The position numbers and the translations under genes were made by a program. This document shows, piece by piece, positions 45,500 to 53,794 of a stretch of DNA of 64,000 nucleotides. How positions within the stretch are numbered: the first letter of the stretch is position 1; each line of letters starts with the position of its first letter. A model generated the notes under the pieces. The model was not told the origin of the DNA. It searched no databases and saw only the letters and a list, made by a program, of their open reading frames with translations. Source of the DNA: an uncultured Acetatifactor sp. (GTDB taxonomy: Bacteria > Bacillota > Clostridia > Lachnospirales > Lachnospiraceae); contig CAKSAN010000004.1 in assembly GCA_934436435.1 (NCBI GenBank), forward strand, positions 144,173-208,172, in the 5' to 3' direction.

Positions 45500-46576
45500 A
45501 TGTTTGACAAGCTGGAAGATTTATTGATTCGTTTTGAAGAGATCATGGGCGAACTGCATGAACCCACGGTTACCAACAACCAGGAGCGCTTCCGCAAGCT
45601 GATGAAGGAGCAGAGTGATCTGACCCCCATCGTGGATGCGTATACGGAGTACAAGAAATGCAAGCAGGATATCGAAGATTCTTTGTCTATGCTGGAAGAA
45701 GAAAAAGACGAAGAAATGCGCGAGATGATCAAAGAGACGTTAAATGACAGTAAGAAGCGCGTGGAAGAACTGGAGCAGGAACTGAAGATCCTGCTACTGC
45801 CCAAGGACCCCAATGATGACAAGAATGTAATCGTGGAGATTCGTGCCGGTGCCGGCGGTGATGAGGCAGCGCTGTTCGCAGCGGAGATCTATCGTATGTA
45901 TGTGCATTATGCCGAGAAGCAGCGTTGGAAGGTAGAACTGATCAACGTGGATGAGATCGGTATCGGCGGTATGAAGGAAGTGCAGTTCACTATCAGTGGA
46001 CAGGGCGCTTACTCCAAGATGAAGTATGAGAGCGGTGTGCATCGTGTACAGCGTGTACCTGAGACTGAGAGCGGCGGACGTATCCATACCTCCACCATCA
46101 GCGTGGCTGTTATGCCTGAGGTGGATGATGACATTGATATCGTCATCGAGGACAAGGATATCCGTATCGACGTCATGAGAGCATCCGGTAACGGCGGTCA
46201 GTGTGTCAACACCACCGACTCCGCAGTGCGTCTGACCCACTATCCTTCCGGAATCGTGGTATACAGCCAGACCGAGAAGTCACAGATTCAGAATAAGGCG
46301 AAAGCGTTCGCTCTGTTAAAATCCAAGCTGTATGACATCGAGCAGCAGCAGAGACACGATGCGGAAGCAGAGATGCGCCGCAGCCAGATCGGTACCGGAG
46401 ACCGTTCCGAGAAGATCCGTACCTACAACTTTCCCCAGGGCCGTGTCACCGACCATCGTATCGGCCTGACCCTGTACAAGTTAGATAAGATCATGAACGG
46501 AGATATCGAAGAGATCATCGACGCCTGCATCGCAGCCGACCAGGCAGCAAAGCTGGCTAAGATGAATGAGGAATAA
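45500..46576 (+). CDS. prfA: Peptide chain release factor 1
   Basis: This 358-residue RF1 reads UAA and UAG and triggers peptide release. The GGQ motif ([20 protein letters not shown]) is near residues 232-234. The domain order and absence of a programmed frameshift identify RF1 rather than RF2. An RF1 that reads UAG is relevant here because two pseudogenes in the window are interrupted by TAG. Third gene of the DUF1385-prmC-prfA unit. Confidence 0.97.
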   Translation: MFDKLEDLLIRFEEIMGELHEPTVTNNQERFRKLMKEQSDLTPIVDAYTEYKKCKQDIEDSLSMLEEEKDEEMREMIKETLNDSKKRVEELEQELKILLLPKDPNDDKNVIVEIRAGAGGDEAALFAAEIYRMYVHYAEKQRWKVELINVDEIGIGGMKEVQFTISGQGAYSKMKYESGVHRVQRVPETESGGRIHTSTISVAVMPEVDDDIDIVIEDKDIRIDVMRASGNGGQCVNTTDSAVRLTHYPSGIVVYSQTEKSQIQNKAKAFALLKSKLYDIEQQQRHDAEAEMRRSQIGTGDRSEKIRTYNFPQGRVTDHRIGLTLYKLDKIMNGDIEEIIDACIAADQAAKLAKMNEE

Positions 46577-46859
46577 GAGCCTGCCTTACCGTCGCCGGGA
46601 TGGAGCTGCGCACGATCAGGGAGAAGCATTCGATGAGTTCCGCCCGGTTCAGGGCATGGTTCTCCTGAAAGGTGTTGATCAGCATTCCGGCGATGCCCCG
46701 GTGGTATCCTTTGTTTCCGACAAAAATGAGAACGTGAATTCCGTACAGTTCGTCATCAAGACCGCCGCTATCGAAAAAGAAGAAGTAGCGGAAGTTGTGG
46801 CGGAGGAGGAGACTCCTACGGGATTTTTCCAGAAACTCCTTGCTCTTTTCCGGAAATAG
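46566..46859 (+). other. Ambiguous reading frame with coding character on both strands
   Basis: The plus frame encodes 97 residues ending EEETPTGFFQKLLALFRK, which looks like a real protein C-terminus, but it has no Shine-Dalgarno site and overlaps the end of prfA. On the minus strand, the part nearest prfA (about 46557-46700) reads GIAGMLINTFQENHALNRAE and has strongly G/C-biased third positions. One of the two is probably a gene remnant. I cannot decide which, and recognise neither. Confidence 0.3.
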
Positions 46860-46913
46860 TATAAAATTAGCTGTATCTGAAAATGAAACGACAAAACCGA
46901 AGGAGATACGGCT

Positions 46914-48044
46914 ATGAAAAAACATATCCTGTGCATCGGAGATTCGAATACCCACGGACTCTGCACCGATCCGTCGGAGAGTGCTGATCACGGCAGCCGA
47001 TATAATGAAGAGGAACGCTGGACCTGTCTGTTACAAAAGGCGCTGGGCGAAGAGTATCTGGTCATTGAGGAAGGATTGAGCGGAAGAACCTGTGTGTATG
47101 ATGATCCGGACATGGATTCGGTGAATCTGCTGCCGGTACTGCATGCGCTGCTGAACAGCCACGAACCGCTGGATCTGCTGATCCTGATGCTGGGAACCAA
47201 CGATGCGAAGACGCGGTTTGGTGCGGATGCAAAGCAGATCACCAAAGGAATGCAGATTCTGGTGGAAGAGGCGAAATCGGTTCCCTGCTGGGGAAAGGGC
47301 GGACCGAAGATCCTGATCGTGGCACCGGTGCCCATCGAAGAGGGGGTGACTTATCCGGAATTTTCTCCGGACTGTGTGGAGACCACGAAGGCGCTGGCCA
47401 GAGAATATGCTTTTCTGGCAGTGGCAGAGCAGGTGAATTTCCTGGATGCAGGAGGCTGCAAACTGACGAAGGCAGATCACGTTCACCTGACGGCAAAAGG
47501 ACACAGGCAGCTGGCGGAGCGGATGGAGACCGCAGTGCGGGAGATCCTGGAGACACCGGAGCCGGAGGAGATTGTAACGGCAAAAGAGACGGATCTGCCC
47601 CGGATCCTGGAGATCTACGACATTGCCAAGGCTTACATGCGGGCAAGTGGCAACCCGAACCAGTGGAACGGTGCCTATCCGGATCCGGAGACACTGCGGA
47701 CAGATATTGAAAAGCAGCGGTTGTATGTATATAAAAAGAACGGAAGCATCCACGGGGTATTCATGCTTTTGCTGGAGGAGGAACCGACCTATGCCTACAT
47801 TGAGGACGGCAGCTGGCGGCAGGAGACTCCCTACGGCACGATTCATCGTCTGGCAGGAGACGGGGAAGTGAAGGGACTTTTTGCAAAATGTGTTGCCTTT
47901 TGTGAGGGCAAGGTGAAATACCTGCGGGCCGACACCCATTTTGACAATCACACCATGCAGCACTTATTAGAGAAGAACGGCTTTGAACGCAGAGGCATTA
48001 TTTACCTGAAAAACGGGGATCCCCGCATCGCCTATCAGAAATAA
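46914..48044 (+). CDS. SGNH hydrolase fused to a GNAT acetyltransferase
   Basis: This 376-residue protein joins two enzymes. Residues 1-210 are an SGNH esterase with block I GDSNTHG (Ser11), an Asn-bearing LGTNDAKTRFG and the C-terminal catalytic Asp/His in ADHVHLTAKG. Residues 220-376 are a GNAT-type fold: ETDLPRILEIYDIAKAYM at its start, then a FVML-like strand region and HTMQHLLEKNGFERRGII near the end. An enzyme that removes acyl groups joined to one that adds them suggests linked modification of one substrate, but no substrate can be assigned. AAGGAGA precedes ATG 46914. Confidence 0.8.
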   Translation: MKKHILCIGDSNTHGLCTDPSESADHGSRYNEEERWTCLLQKALGEEYLVIEEGLSGRTCVYDDPDMDSVNLLPVLHALLNSHEPLDLLILMLGTNDAKTRFGADAKQITKGMQILVEEAKSVPCWGKGGPKILIVAPVPIEEGVTYPEFSPDCVETTKALAREYAFLAVAEQVNFLDAGGCKLTKADHVHLTAKGHRQLAERMETAVREILETPEPEEIVTAKETDLPRILEIYDIAKAYMRASGNPNQWNGAYPDPETLRTDIEKQRLYVYKKNGSIHGVFMLLLEEEPTYAYIEDGSWRQETPYGTIHRLAGDGEVKGLFAKCVAFCEGKVKYLRADTHFDNHTMQHLLEKNGFERRGIIYLKNGDPRIAYQK

Positions 48045-48097
48045 TGCACAATACCTGACCGATTTCCTATGAGCAATATTCACGAAAATAATCAGAA

Positions 48098-48131
48098 ACG
48101 CCGAAAGAGACTGACATTTCGGCGTTTTTTC
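48098..48131 (+). terminator. Intrinsic terminator
   Basis: ACGCCGAAA pairs with TTTCGGCGT across ten bases, followed by Ts. Confidence 0.88.
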
Positions 48132-48216
48132 TGGTAATATAAGGGTATACTATTGGTAGTAAACGGAAAGTGTGTTTTTCAGTTTTCTGCGATCAGCAGA
48201 GGAAAGGAAGGTAAGG

Positions 48217-48720
48217 GTGTTTCAGAAGGGCGAACGTGTAGTATGTGGCAGCAAGGGAGTCTGCGAGGTAGAAGAGATCACGACATTGGATATTGCGGGA
48301 GTGGACAGGAAGAGAGAATATTATATTTTAAAACCTCTGTATCTGTCTTCCAGCACGGTATATATTCCGGTGGATACGGCGGAAGGTTCCATGCGGAAGG
48401 TGCTTGCGCATGAGGAAGCGGAGAGTCTGATCCACAGAATTCCGGAGATCCCGCTGATCACCATCGCCAATGATAAACTGTTAGAGCAGGAATATAAGAA
48501 TTGTCTGAAGACATGTAATTGTCAGGATCTGATCCGGATCATCAAGACGATCTACCTGCGGAAGCGTGCCAGAGAAGAGGCGGGACGCAAGGAGACGGCT
48601 GTGGATGCCAGATATTTCCGGATTGCAGAGGACCAGTTGTACGGAGAACTGGCGGTAGCTTTGGATATGTCCAGAGAAAATGTGGAAAGCTATATAAATA
48701 CCTCTTTACAATCCGTGTGA
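48217..48720 (+). CDS. CarD-like transcriptional regulator
   Basis: This 167-residue protein has the CarD/CdnL layout. The N-terminal RNA-polymerase-interacting Tudor-like domain (FQKGERVVCGSKGVCEVEEI and YYILKPLYLSSSTVYIPVD) is followed by a helical C-terminal domain. CarD proteins bind the beta subunit and stabilise open promoter complexes. GTG 48217 is preferred because AAGGAAGG precedes it and the family starts at this Phe-Gln-Lys-Gly. The thrS leader promoter overlaps its last codons. Confidence 0.9.
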   Translation: MFQKGERVVCGSKGVCEVEEITTLDIAGVDRKREYYILKPLYLSSSTVYIPVDTAEGSMRKVLAHEEAESLIHRIPEIPLITIANDKLLEQEYKNCLKTCNCQDLIRIIKTIYLRKRAREEAGRKETAVDARYFRIAEDQLYGELAVALDMSRENVESYINTSLQSV

Positions 48721-48733
48721 AAAGGTCTATTAT
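48705..48733 (+). promoter_or_regulatory. thrS leader promoter
   Basis: TTTACA (48705-48710) and TATTAT (48728-48733) with a 17-bp spacer. Transcription should start near 48740, before the T-box. Confidence 0.6.
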
Positions 48734-48744
48734 ATCAACATAGT

Positions 48745-49005
48745 CCTAAAGCAACAGAGATGAATAAGAAAAACGTTGAAGAGAAGAGTAGGAAGCAGGA
48801 AAGGTACCAGAGAGAACCGCCCTGTCAGGGACAGGAGCTGTGAGCGGTTTTGCCGGATGCGGACGAAGACCATCTCCGAGTGGCTTTAATACAGCCCGGC
48901 AGCTCCCGTTACGAGCAAATGAGTGGCAGTTATTATAAAATAATTGCAATCAGGGTGGAACCGCGTGTGATACGTCCCTTGCAGATCGTTGCAAGGGACT
49001 TTTAT
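48745..49005 (+). promoter_or_regulatory. Threonine T-box leader of thrS
   Basis: The T-box core AGGGTGGAACCGCG lies at 48952-48965, and the terminator GTCCCTTGCA/TGCAAGGGAC (48974-48999) with a T-run follows. UGGA in the core would pair with a tRNA ending UCCA, fitting a U discriminator expected for tRNA-Thr in Firmicutes. Uncharged tRNA-Thr should promote the antiterminator and allow thrS transcription. The specifier codon was not located with certainty (an ACC occurs in GAAGACCATC near 48865). Confidence 0.9.
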
Positions 49006-49011
49006 TTTGTG

Positions 49012-49065
49012 GCTATTCAGGAAAGCATCGTAGATGCGATTTTCCGAATGGAGATTCTGAATAGT
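49012..49065. repeat. Palindromic repeat element, short copy
   Basis: CTATTCAG (49013-49020) and CTGAATAG (49057-49064) bound a 54-bp unit with an internal hairpin GCATC/GATGC (49025-49037). The 3' half (GATTTTCCGAATGG... CTGAATAGT) matches the copy at 53716-53774. It lies between the T-box terminator and thrS. Confidence 0.65.
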
Positions 49066-49093
49066 TTAGAAAACAACAAAAAGGAGAACGAAA

Positions 49094-50857
49094 ATGGTTA
49101 ATTTTAAGGAAGACGAAAGACTGACAACTCTGAATCATTCCTGCGCCCATGTCATGGCACAGGCTGTCAAGCATCTGTACCCTCATGCGAAATTCTGGGT
49201 AGGACCTGTGGTAAAGGAAGGGTTCTATTATGATATCGATCTCGGCAACGATGTGGTCAACGATGAAGTGATCGCTGCTATCGAAAAAGAGATGAAGAAG
49301 ATCTGTAAGGAAGGCAAGAAGATCTACAGAAGAGAAGTATCCAAGGCGGAAGCCATGGAAATGTTCAAGGATGATATGTACAAGCTGGATCTGATCAGCA
49401 ATCTGGAGGATGGCAACATCACCGTATACGATCAGGGTGATTTTACCGACCTGTGCCGTGGACCTCACGTGGACAACACCAAGCTGTGCAAGAACTTCAA
49501 ACTGGTAAAACACTCCGGAGTATATTGGAAGGGCGATGCCAGCAACCACGTAATGCAGCGTATCTACGGTGTCTGCTTCCCTACCGCTGAGGAGCTGGAA
49601 GCACATCTGAAAGAGCTGGAAGAGGCCAAGGAGCGTGACCACAGAAAGATCGGTAAGGAAATGGAACTGTTCATGACCGACGATCTGGTAGGCCGCGGAC
49701 TTCCTATGTTCCTTCCCAAGGGCTATACCGTATGGCAGGAACTGGAAAATTATATTAAGGACAAAGAGAGAAGACTGGGATATCTGCACGTTATGACTCC
49801 CTGCGTAGGTACCGTAAATCTGTACAAGACTTCCGGCCACTGGGATCACTACAAGGAGAACATGTTCCCTCCCATGGAAGTGGAAGGAGAGTCCTTCGTA
49901 CTGCGTCCCATGAACTGCCCTCACCACATGATGATCTACGCTAACACGCAGCACTCCTACAAGGATCTGCCCATCCGTATCGGTGAGATCGCCCATGACT
50001 TCCGTTTCGAGGCCAGCGGAACCCTGAAGGGTATCGAGAGAGGCAGACATTTCTGCCAGAATGACGCCCATCTGTTCGTAACACCGGAGCAGATCGAGTC
50101 CGAGTTCTCCAAGGTAGTGGACCTGATCTTCAATACCTACAAGGATTTCGGCATTACCGATTACAGATGTGTTCTGTCCCTGAGAGATCCGGAGGACAAG
50201 GTAAAATATCATGATGATGACGAGATGTGGAACAATGCGGAGAACGCTCTGCGTAAGGTTTTGAACGATCTGGGTATTGATTACACCGAGGAGATCGGTG
50301 AAGCTGCATTCTACGGACCGAAGCTGGATGTAAACGTAAAGCCTGCGGTAGGTAACGAGTACACCCTGTCCACCTGCCAGCTGGATTTCTGCCTGCCCGC
50401 AAAGTTCAACCTGACCTATGTGGATAAGGATGGCCAGAAGAAGACTCCCGTGGTTCTGCACAGAGCGATCCTGGGATCTCTGGACAGATTCATGGCTTAT
50501 ATTCTGGAGGAGACCAAGGGCAACCTGCCTCTGTGGCTGGCTCCCGTACAGGCGATGATCCTGCCGGTCAAGAACGACGACGAGGAGCTGAATGCCTATG
50601 TCCATGACCTGTTCGGTTATCTGTTGGACAATAACATCAGAGCGGACATTGATGAGAGAGCAGAGAAGCTGGGCTACCGTGTAAGAGAAGCACAGGTGAA
50701 GAAGATCCCTTACCTGATCATCTTAGGAAAACAGGAAGCACAGGACGGCACCGTAAGCTATCGTCTGCATGGACAGCAGAATACCACCACGGTATCCAGA
50801 GACGAGTTCCTGGCAATGTTAAAGGATGAGATCGCAACCAAGAAGCTGAGCAAGTAA
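49094..50857 (+). CDS. thrS: Threonyl-tRNA synthetase lacking the TGS domain
   Basis: This 587-residue class II synthetase charges tRNA-Thr. The editing domain (NHSCAHVMAQAVKHLYP with HxxxH) begins at residue 14 rather than near 70, so the N-terminal TGS domain is missing. The catalytic core has RPMNCPHHM (zinc Cys near 274), motif 2 around FRFEASGTLKGIERGRHF and motif 3 in LHRAILGSLDRF. The anticodon-binding domain follows at about 480-587. Several core positions, such as GIERGRHFCQNDAH, differ from the common GLMRVRGFTQDDAH. GGAGAA precedes ATG 49094. Confidence 0.95.
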   Translation: MVNFKEDERLTTLNHSCAHVMAQAVKHLYPHAKFWVGPVVKEGFYYDIDLGNDVVNDEVIAAIEKEMKKICKEGKKIYRREVSKAEAMEMFKDDMYKLDLISNLEDGNITVYDQGDFTDLCRGPHVDNTKLCKNFKLVKHSGVYWKGDASNHVMQRIYGVCFPTAEELEAHLKELEEAKERDHRKIGKEMELFMTDDLVGRGLPMFLPKGYTVWQELENYIKDKERRLGYLHVMTPCVGTVNLYKTSGHWDHYKENMFPPMEVEGESFVLRPMNCPHHMMIYANTQHSYKDLPIRIGEIAHDFRFEASGTLKGIERGRHFCQNDAHLFVTPEQIESEFSKVVDLIFNTYKDFGITDYRCVLSLRDPEDKVKYHDDDEMWNNAENALRKVLNDLGIDYTEEIGEAAFYGPKLDVNVKPAVGNEYTLSTCQLDFCLPAKFNLTYVDKDGQKKTPVVLHRAILGSLDRFMAYILEETKGNLPLWLAPVQAMILPVKNDDEELNAYVHDLFGYLLDNNIRADIDERAEKLGYRVREAQVKKIPYLIILGKQEAQDGTVSYRLHGQQNTTTVSRDEFLAMLKDEIATKKLSK

Positions 50858-50860
50858 TTC

Positions 50861-50897
50861 AAAGCGCCACTTCCCATAGTAATGGGGGTGGCGCTTT
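50861..50897 (+). terminator. thrS terminator
   Basis: AAAGCGCCAC pairs with GTGGCGCTTT, and inner bases CCCAT and ATGGG extend the stem. Ts follow. Confidence 0.85.
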
Positions 50898-50923
50898 TTG
50901 GCAGGTATGACAATAAAAAGGTT

Positions 50924-51565
50924 TTATTTTTTACGGGCAACGAGATGGGCACGCATTTTGGCCTGTGCCTCGAAAGAAACCACTTCAAAACCGGCAGTTT
51001 CCGCAAACTTTCGAAATTCTGCGCCGGAGTACAGTCTGACATCTCCGTGACCGCACAGATGGGCCAAAGGCATCTCCACATGGTTGCACAGCCACAGCAG
51101 TACGGAAGATTTGGTGGTGTAGTCCCGCAGGATCAGGCGGCCGTTCTTCTTCAGAACCCTGTAAGCACTGTTGAAAAAGTCCTGAGGATTCGGATAGTGG
51201 TGAAAGCTGTTGGAGGAGATGATCGCATCAAAGGTGTTCTCCGGGAAGGGAATGTTCTCACAGTCCCCCACAACGAAGGTGGTATTCGACAGGTTTTTTG
51301 CCTGAGCTACGCGGATCATCTCCGGGGTCAGATCCAGTCCGGTGTAATGTTTGTCGGGATATTTTTCGTGTAACAGTTCGATCACGGGACCGGTGCCGCA
51401 GCCGCAGTCCAGTACAGAGTCAAAGGGCTCCTTTTCCAGTTCTTCCAAAAGATAAGGATAATCGTCCTTACACATTTCATAAATGCCGGAGTGACCGCTG
51501 TCGTAGACTTTGGCGGCCTCAGTGAATTCTTTGACGGAGAGTGCTTTATATTCTTCGGATGTCAT
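50924..51565 (-). CDS. Class I SAM-dependent methyltransferase
   Basis: This 213-residue enzyme has motif I VLDCGCGTGPVIELL near residue 50, the acidic end of strand 2 in YTGLDLTPEMI, GDCENIPFPENTFDAIISS (motif II-III) and a late RLILRDY strand, as in the ubiE/small-molecule methyltransferase group. The substrate cannot be inferred. AGGAGGA precedes ATG 51565. A palindrome in its promoter suggests regulation on its own. Confidence 0.88.
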   Translation of the reverse strand: MTSEEYKALSVKEFTEAAKVYDSGHSGIYEMCKDDYPYLLEELEKEPFDSVLDCGCGTGPVIELLHEKYPDKHYTGLDLTPEMIRVAQAKNLSNTTFVVGDCENIPFPENTFDAIISSNSFHHYPNPQDFFNSAYRVLKKNGRLILRDYTTKSSVLLWLCNHVEMPLAHLCGHGDVRLYSGAEFRKFAETAGFEVVSFEAQAKMRAHLVARKK

Positions 51566-51615
51566 GGGAAATCCTCCTGTTAAAAAAATTTTAAAATTAT
51601 GAATAAAAATAAGTA

Positions 51616-51631
51616 GTTAGTCTAAACTAAC
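51616..51631 (-). promoter_or_regulatory. Palindromic operator candidate of the methyltransferase gene
   Basis: GTTAGTCTAAACTAAC has inverted GTTAG/CTAAC arms and lies just downstream of a -10-like TATATT on the minus strand. It resembles DtxR/IdeR-type TTAGnnTAnnCTAA sites, which is a weak inference. Confidence 0.4.
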
Positions 51632-51808
51632 AAAGAAAATATAGCACACATTCTGTAAAAAATCCAGTAGAAGGCATAAGTTTTTCAAATCTGCACAGAC
51701 TATCCATGACGCGTGGCGGGACTGCATCTGCTTTTTTGCCGCGTGTCCCCTTTTGAAAATAAAAACAGAGACGAGGAGCCGCAGAAAGCGGCAGAAGGCG
51801 AGGGAGAC

Positions 51809-52129
51809 ATGGCAGATTTAAAGTGTGTTGTGGAAAATTGTACCTATAATAAGGATTGTCTGTGCAGCAAGGGAGACATCATGGTAGGCGGCAAGCATGC
51901 CTGCGACTGTGACGGTACCTGCTGTGAAAGCTTTGCACAGAAGAGAGAGGGAAGTGATTCCTTTACCAGTTCCCTGTCCCATCCCAGCAAAACCATCAGC
52001 ATCGACTGCGAGGCGGTAAAGTGCATCTATAACAGCAATTACAAGTGTGTGGCGGATCATGTGGACATTAAGGGCTGTGGTGCCTGCGATTGCAGAGAGA
52101 CGGCCTGTGCAACTTTTTCGAAGAAATAG
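51809..52129 (+). CDS. Cysteine-rich protein with two DUF1540 repeats
   Basis: This 106-residue protein has two copies of a Cys-rich unit: CVVENCTYNKDCLCSKG with ACDCDGTCCESF, and CEAVKCIYNSNYKCVA with ACDCRETACATF. About eight Cys per repeat, spaced as in DUF1540, suggest metal binding, although the function is unknown. ATG 51809 follows GAGGGAG and the family starts at ADLKCVV. The upstream frame to 51713 is not supported. Confidence 0.9.
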   Translation: MADLKCVVENCTYNKDCLCSKGDIMVGGKHACDCDGTCCESFAQKREGSDSFTSSLSHPSKTISIDCEAVKCIYNSNYKCVADHVDIKGCGACDCRETACATFSKK

Positions 52130-52277
52130 GAAACAGTCAGGAAACAAAACGATCAGATCCGGCTTGACAAATAACTGTAAAATGCGGATAATAGAGCAGG
52201 TGATCGGATTCGGCGGGAGACCGCCGGTACATAGAAAGCGATGACATAAAAAATATAATAGAATTGTAAAAACGGGG

Positions 52278-52306
52278 TTGACATTGGGAAAACTCCGTGG
52301 TATTCT
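52278..52306 (+). promoter_or_regulatory. infC operon promoter
   Basis: TTGACA (52278-52283) and TATTCT (52301-52306) with a 17-bp spacer give a start near 52313. Confidence 0.8.
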
Positions 52307-52312
52307 ATTTAA

Positions 52313-52502
52313 GCGTGTGAAGAACACGAACAACAAGCAGAGTATCCACTCTCACCTTACGGCGCAGGCTGGTAAGCGTTCAGATATTTTCATAGACAGA
52401 GAACTCGTTAGAACGAGAGCAGTCCGTGAAGGGAACAGGTGGATAGTTATGCTATCTGCTTTTTTTATTGCTTAATATATTTTCTTATGGAGGTACACAA
52501 CC
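52313..52502 (+). promoter_or_regulatory. infC-rpmI-rplT leader with attenuator
   Basis: This 190-nt leader precedes infC and ends with a hairpin (GGATAG/CTATCT region, 52438-52458) followed by a run of Ts (52460-52466). Leaders of this operon in Firmicutes terminate early when free L20 protein binds them. The position and terminator fit this, but the L20-binding fold was not traced. Confidence 0.65.
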
Positions 52503-53009
52503 ATTAGCGATTTAATGATTAATGAACAGATCAGAGACAAAGAAGTACGACTGATTGGAGAAGACGGAGAACAGCTCGGAATCGTTTCTTCCAGAGATGC
52601 CCTGAAGATGGCAGAGGAAGCGGGACTGGATCTGGTAAAGATTGCTCCTACGGCAAAGCCTCCTGTTTGTAAGATCGTGGATTACGGTAAGTACAAATAT
52701 GAGCAGGTGAGAAAAGAAAAGGAAGCAAAGAAGAAGCAGAAGGTCATCGATATCAAGGAAATCAGACTTTCCCCCAATATCGATACCAACGATCTGAACA
52801 CCAAGATCGGTGCAGCCAGAAAATTTCTGACCAAGGGAGACAGAGTGAAGGTTACCCTGAGATTCCGCGGCAGAGAGATGGCACACATGAACAACAGCAA
52901 GCATATCTTAGATGATATTGCACAGAGCCTGTCCGATATTGCGGTAGTGGAAAAAGCTCCCAAGGTAGAAGGCAGAAGCATGACTATGTTTTTAACTGAG
53001 AAGCGTTAA
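52503..53009 (+). CDS. infC: Translation initiation factor IF-3 with an ATT start codon
   Basis: This 168-residue IF-3 prevents premature subunit joining and checks start codons. The N-domain (MINEQIRDKEVRLIGEDG), the Lys-rich linker (YEQVRKEKEAKKKQK) and the C-domain (TKIGAARKFLTKGDRVKVTL) are intact. ATT 52503 is chosen because GGAGGT at 52489-52494 lies eight bases before it, whereas ATG 52515 would be 20 bases away, and the frame ATT-AGC-GAT-TTA is open. An AUU start is the known autoregulatory feature of infC in E. coli. First gene of the infC-rpmI-rplT operon. Confidence 0.95.
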   Translation: MSDLMINEQIRDKEVRLIGEDGEQLGIVSSRDALKMAEEAGLDLVKIAPTAKPPVCKIVDYGKYKYEQVRKEKEAKKKQKVIDIKEIRLSPNIDTNDLNTKIGAARKFLTKGDRVKVTLRFRGREMAHMNNSKHILDDIAQSLSDIAVVEKAPKVEGRSMTMFLTEKR

Positions 53010-53075
53010 TTCGTACAGTTAAAAAGTGTCGGGATCCGGCACGATAGATTAAGTAAAGTTTAGGAGGAACTCGTT

Positions 53076-53273
53076 ATGCCCAAAATGAAGACAAGCAGAG
53101 CAGCAGCTAAGCGCTTTAAAGCAACAGGAACCGGTAAGTTAAAGAGATCTAAAGCTTACAAGAGCCATATCTTAACCAAGAAATCTACCAAGAGAAAACG
53201 TAATCTGAGAAAGCCTGCAATTACGGATGCAACTAATGTTAAGAATATGAAGAAGATTTTACCTTATTTATAA
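53076..53273 (+). CDS. rpmI: 50S ribosomal protein L35
   Basis: This 65-residue basic protein begins [20 protein letters not shown] and ends [10 protein letters not shown], as in all L35 proteins. TAGGAGGA precedes ATG 53076. It lies between infC and rplT in the usual order. Confidence 0.98.
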   Translation: MPKMKTSRAAAKRFKATGTGKLKRSKAYKSHILTKKSTKRKRNLRKPAITDATNVKNMKKILPYL

Positions 53274-53296
53274 TTCAGGCGAGGAGGAAATAAGAC

Positions 53297-53653
53297 ATGG
53301 CAAGAATTAAAGGTGGCTTAAATGCCAAGAAGAAACACAATAGAGTATTAAAGCTTGCAAAGGGCTACAGAGGCGCAAGAAGCAAGCAGTACAGAGTAGC
53401 AAAGCAGTCTGTTATGAGAGCTCTGACCAGCTCTTATGCAGGTAGAAAAGAGAGAAAGCGTCAGTTCAGACAGCTGTGGATCGCTCGTATCAATGCAGCA
53501 GCAAGAATGAACGGTTTATCTTACAGCAAGTTCATGTACGGTCTGAAGCTTGCAGGCGTTGACATGAACAGAAAGATGCTGGCAGACCTGGCAGTTAACG
53601 ATGCAGAAGGTTTCAAGACCCTTGCAGAGCTGGCTAAGTCCAAGATCGCATAA
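53297..53653 (+). CDS. rplT: 50S ribosomal protein L20
   Basis: This 118-residue protein has the L20 start [20 protein letters not shown], the long basic RNA-binding tail and the conserved [16 protein letters not shown]. In Firmicutes it also represses its operon by binding the leader mRNA, and the leader at 52313 is the candidate target. GAGGAGGA precedes ATG 53297. It ends the operon. Confidence 0.98.
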   Translation: MARIKGGLNAKKKHNRVLKLAKGYRGARSKQYRVAKQSVMRALTSSYAGRKERKRQFRQLWIARINAAARMNGLSYSKFMYGLKLAGVDMNRKMLADLAVNDAEGFKTLAELAKSKIA

Positions 53654-53667
53654 GTAGAGCAACTGTT

Positions 53668-53715
53668 AAGGCTGGACACACCTTTTTCGGATGGTGCGGA
53701 CAGCCTTTCTTTTTT
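53668..53715 (+). terminator. rplT terminator
   Basis: AAGGCTG and CAGCCTT close a stem with inner CACC/GGTG pairs, then a T-run. It abuts the palindromic repeat. Confidence 0.75.
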
Positions 53716-53774
53716 GTAACTATTCGGGTAGGTCTCGAAGAGACGATTTTGCGAATGAGGCTCTGAATAGTTAC
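53716..53774. repeat. Palindromic repeat element, short copy
   Basis: Ten-base inverted ends GTAACTATTC (53716-53725) and GAATAGTTAC (53765-53774) enclose a hairpin GTCTC/GAGAC (53732-53744) and the block GCGAATGAGGCTCT, which is also present, reversed, in the copy at 25968. Confidence 0.7.
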
Positions 53775-53794
53775 TTATTTGGAAGGAGACGATT

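Noticed and set aside
48850..49101. 83-residue frame between the T-box and thrS
   Set aside because: It consists of T-box terminator and palindromic repeat sequence and runs into thrS out of frame.
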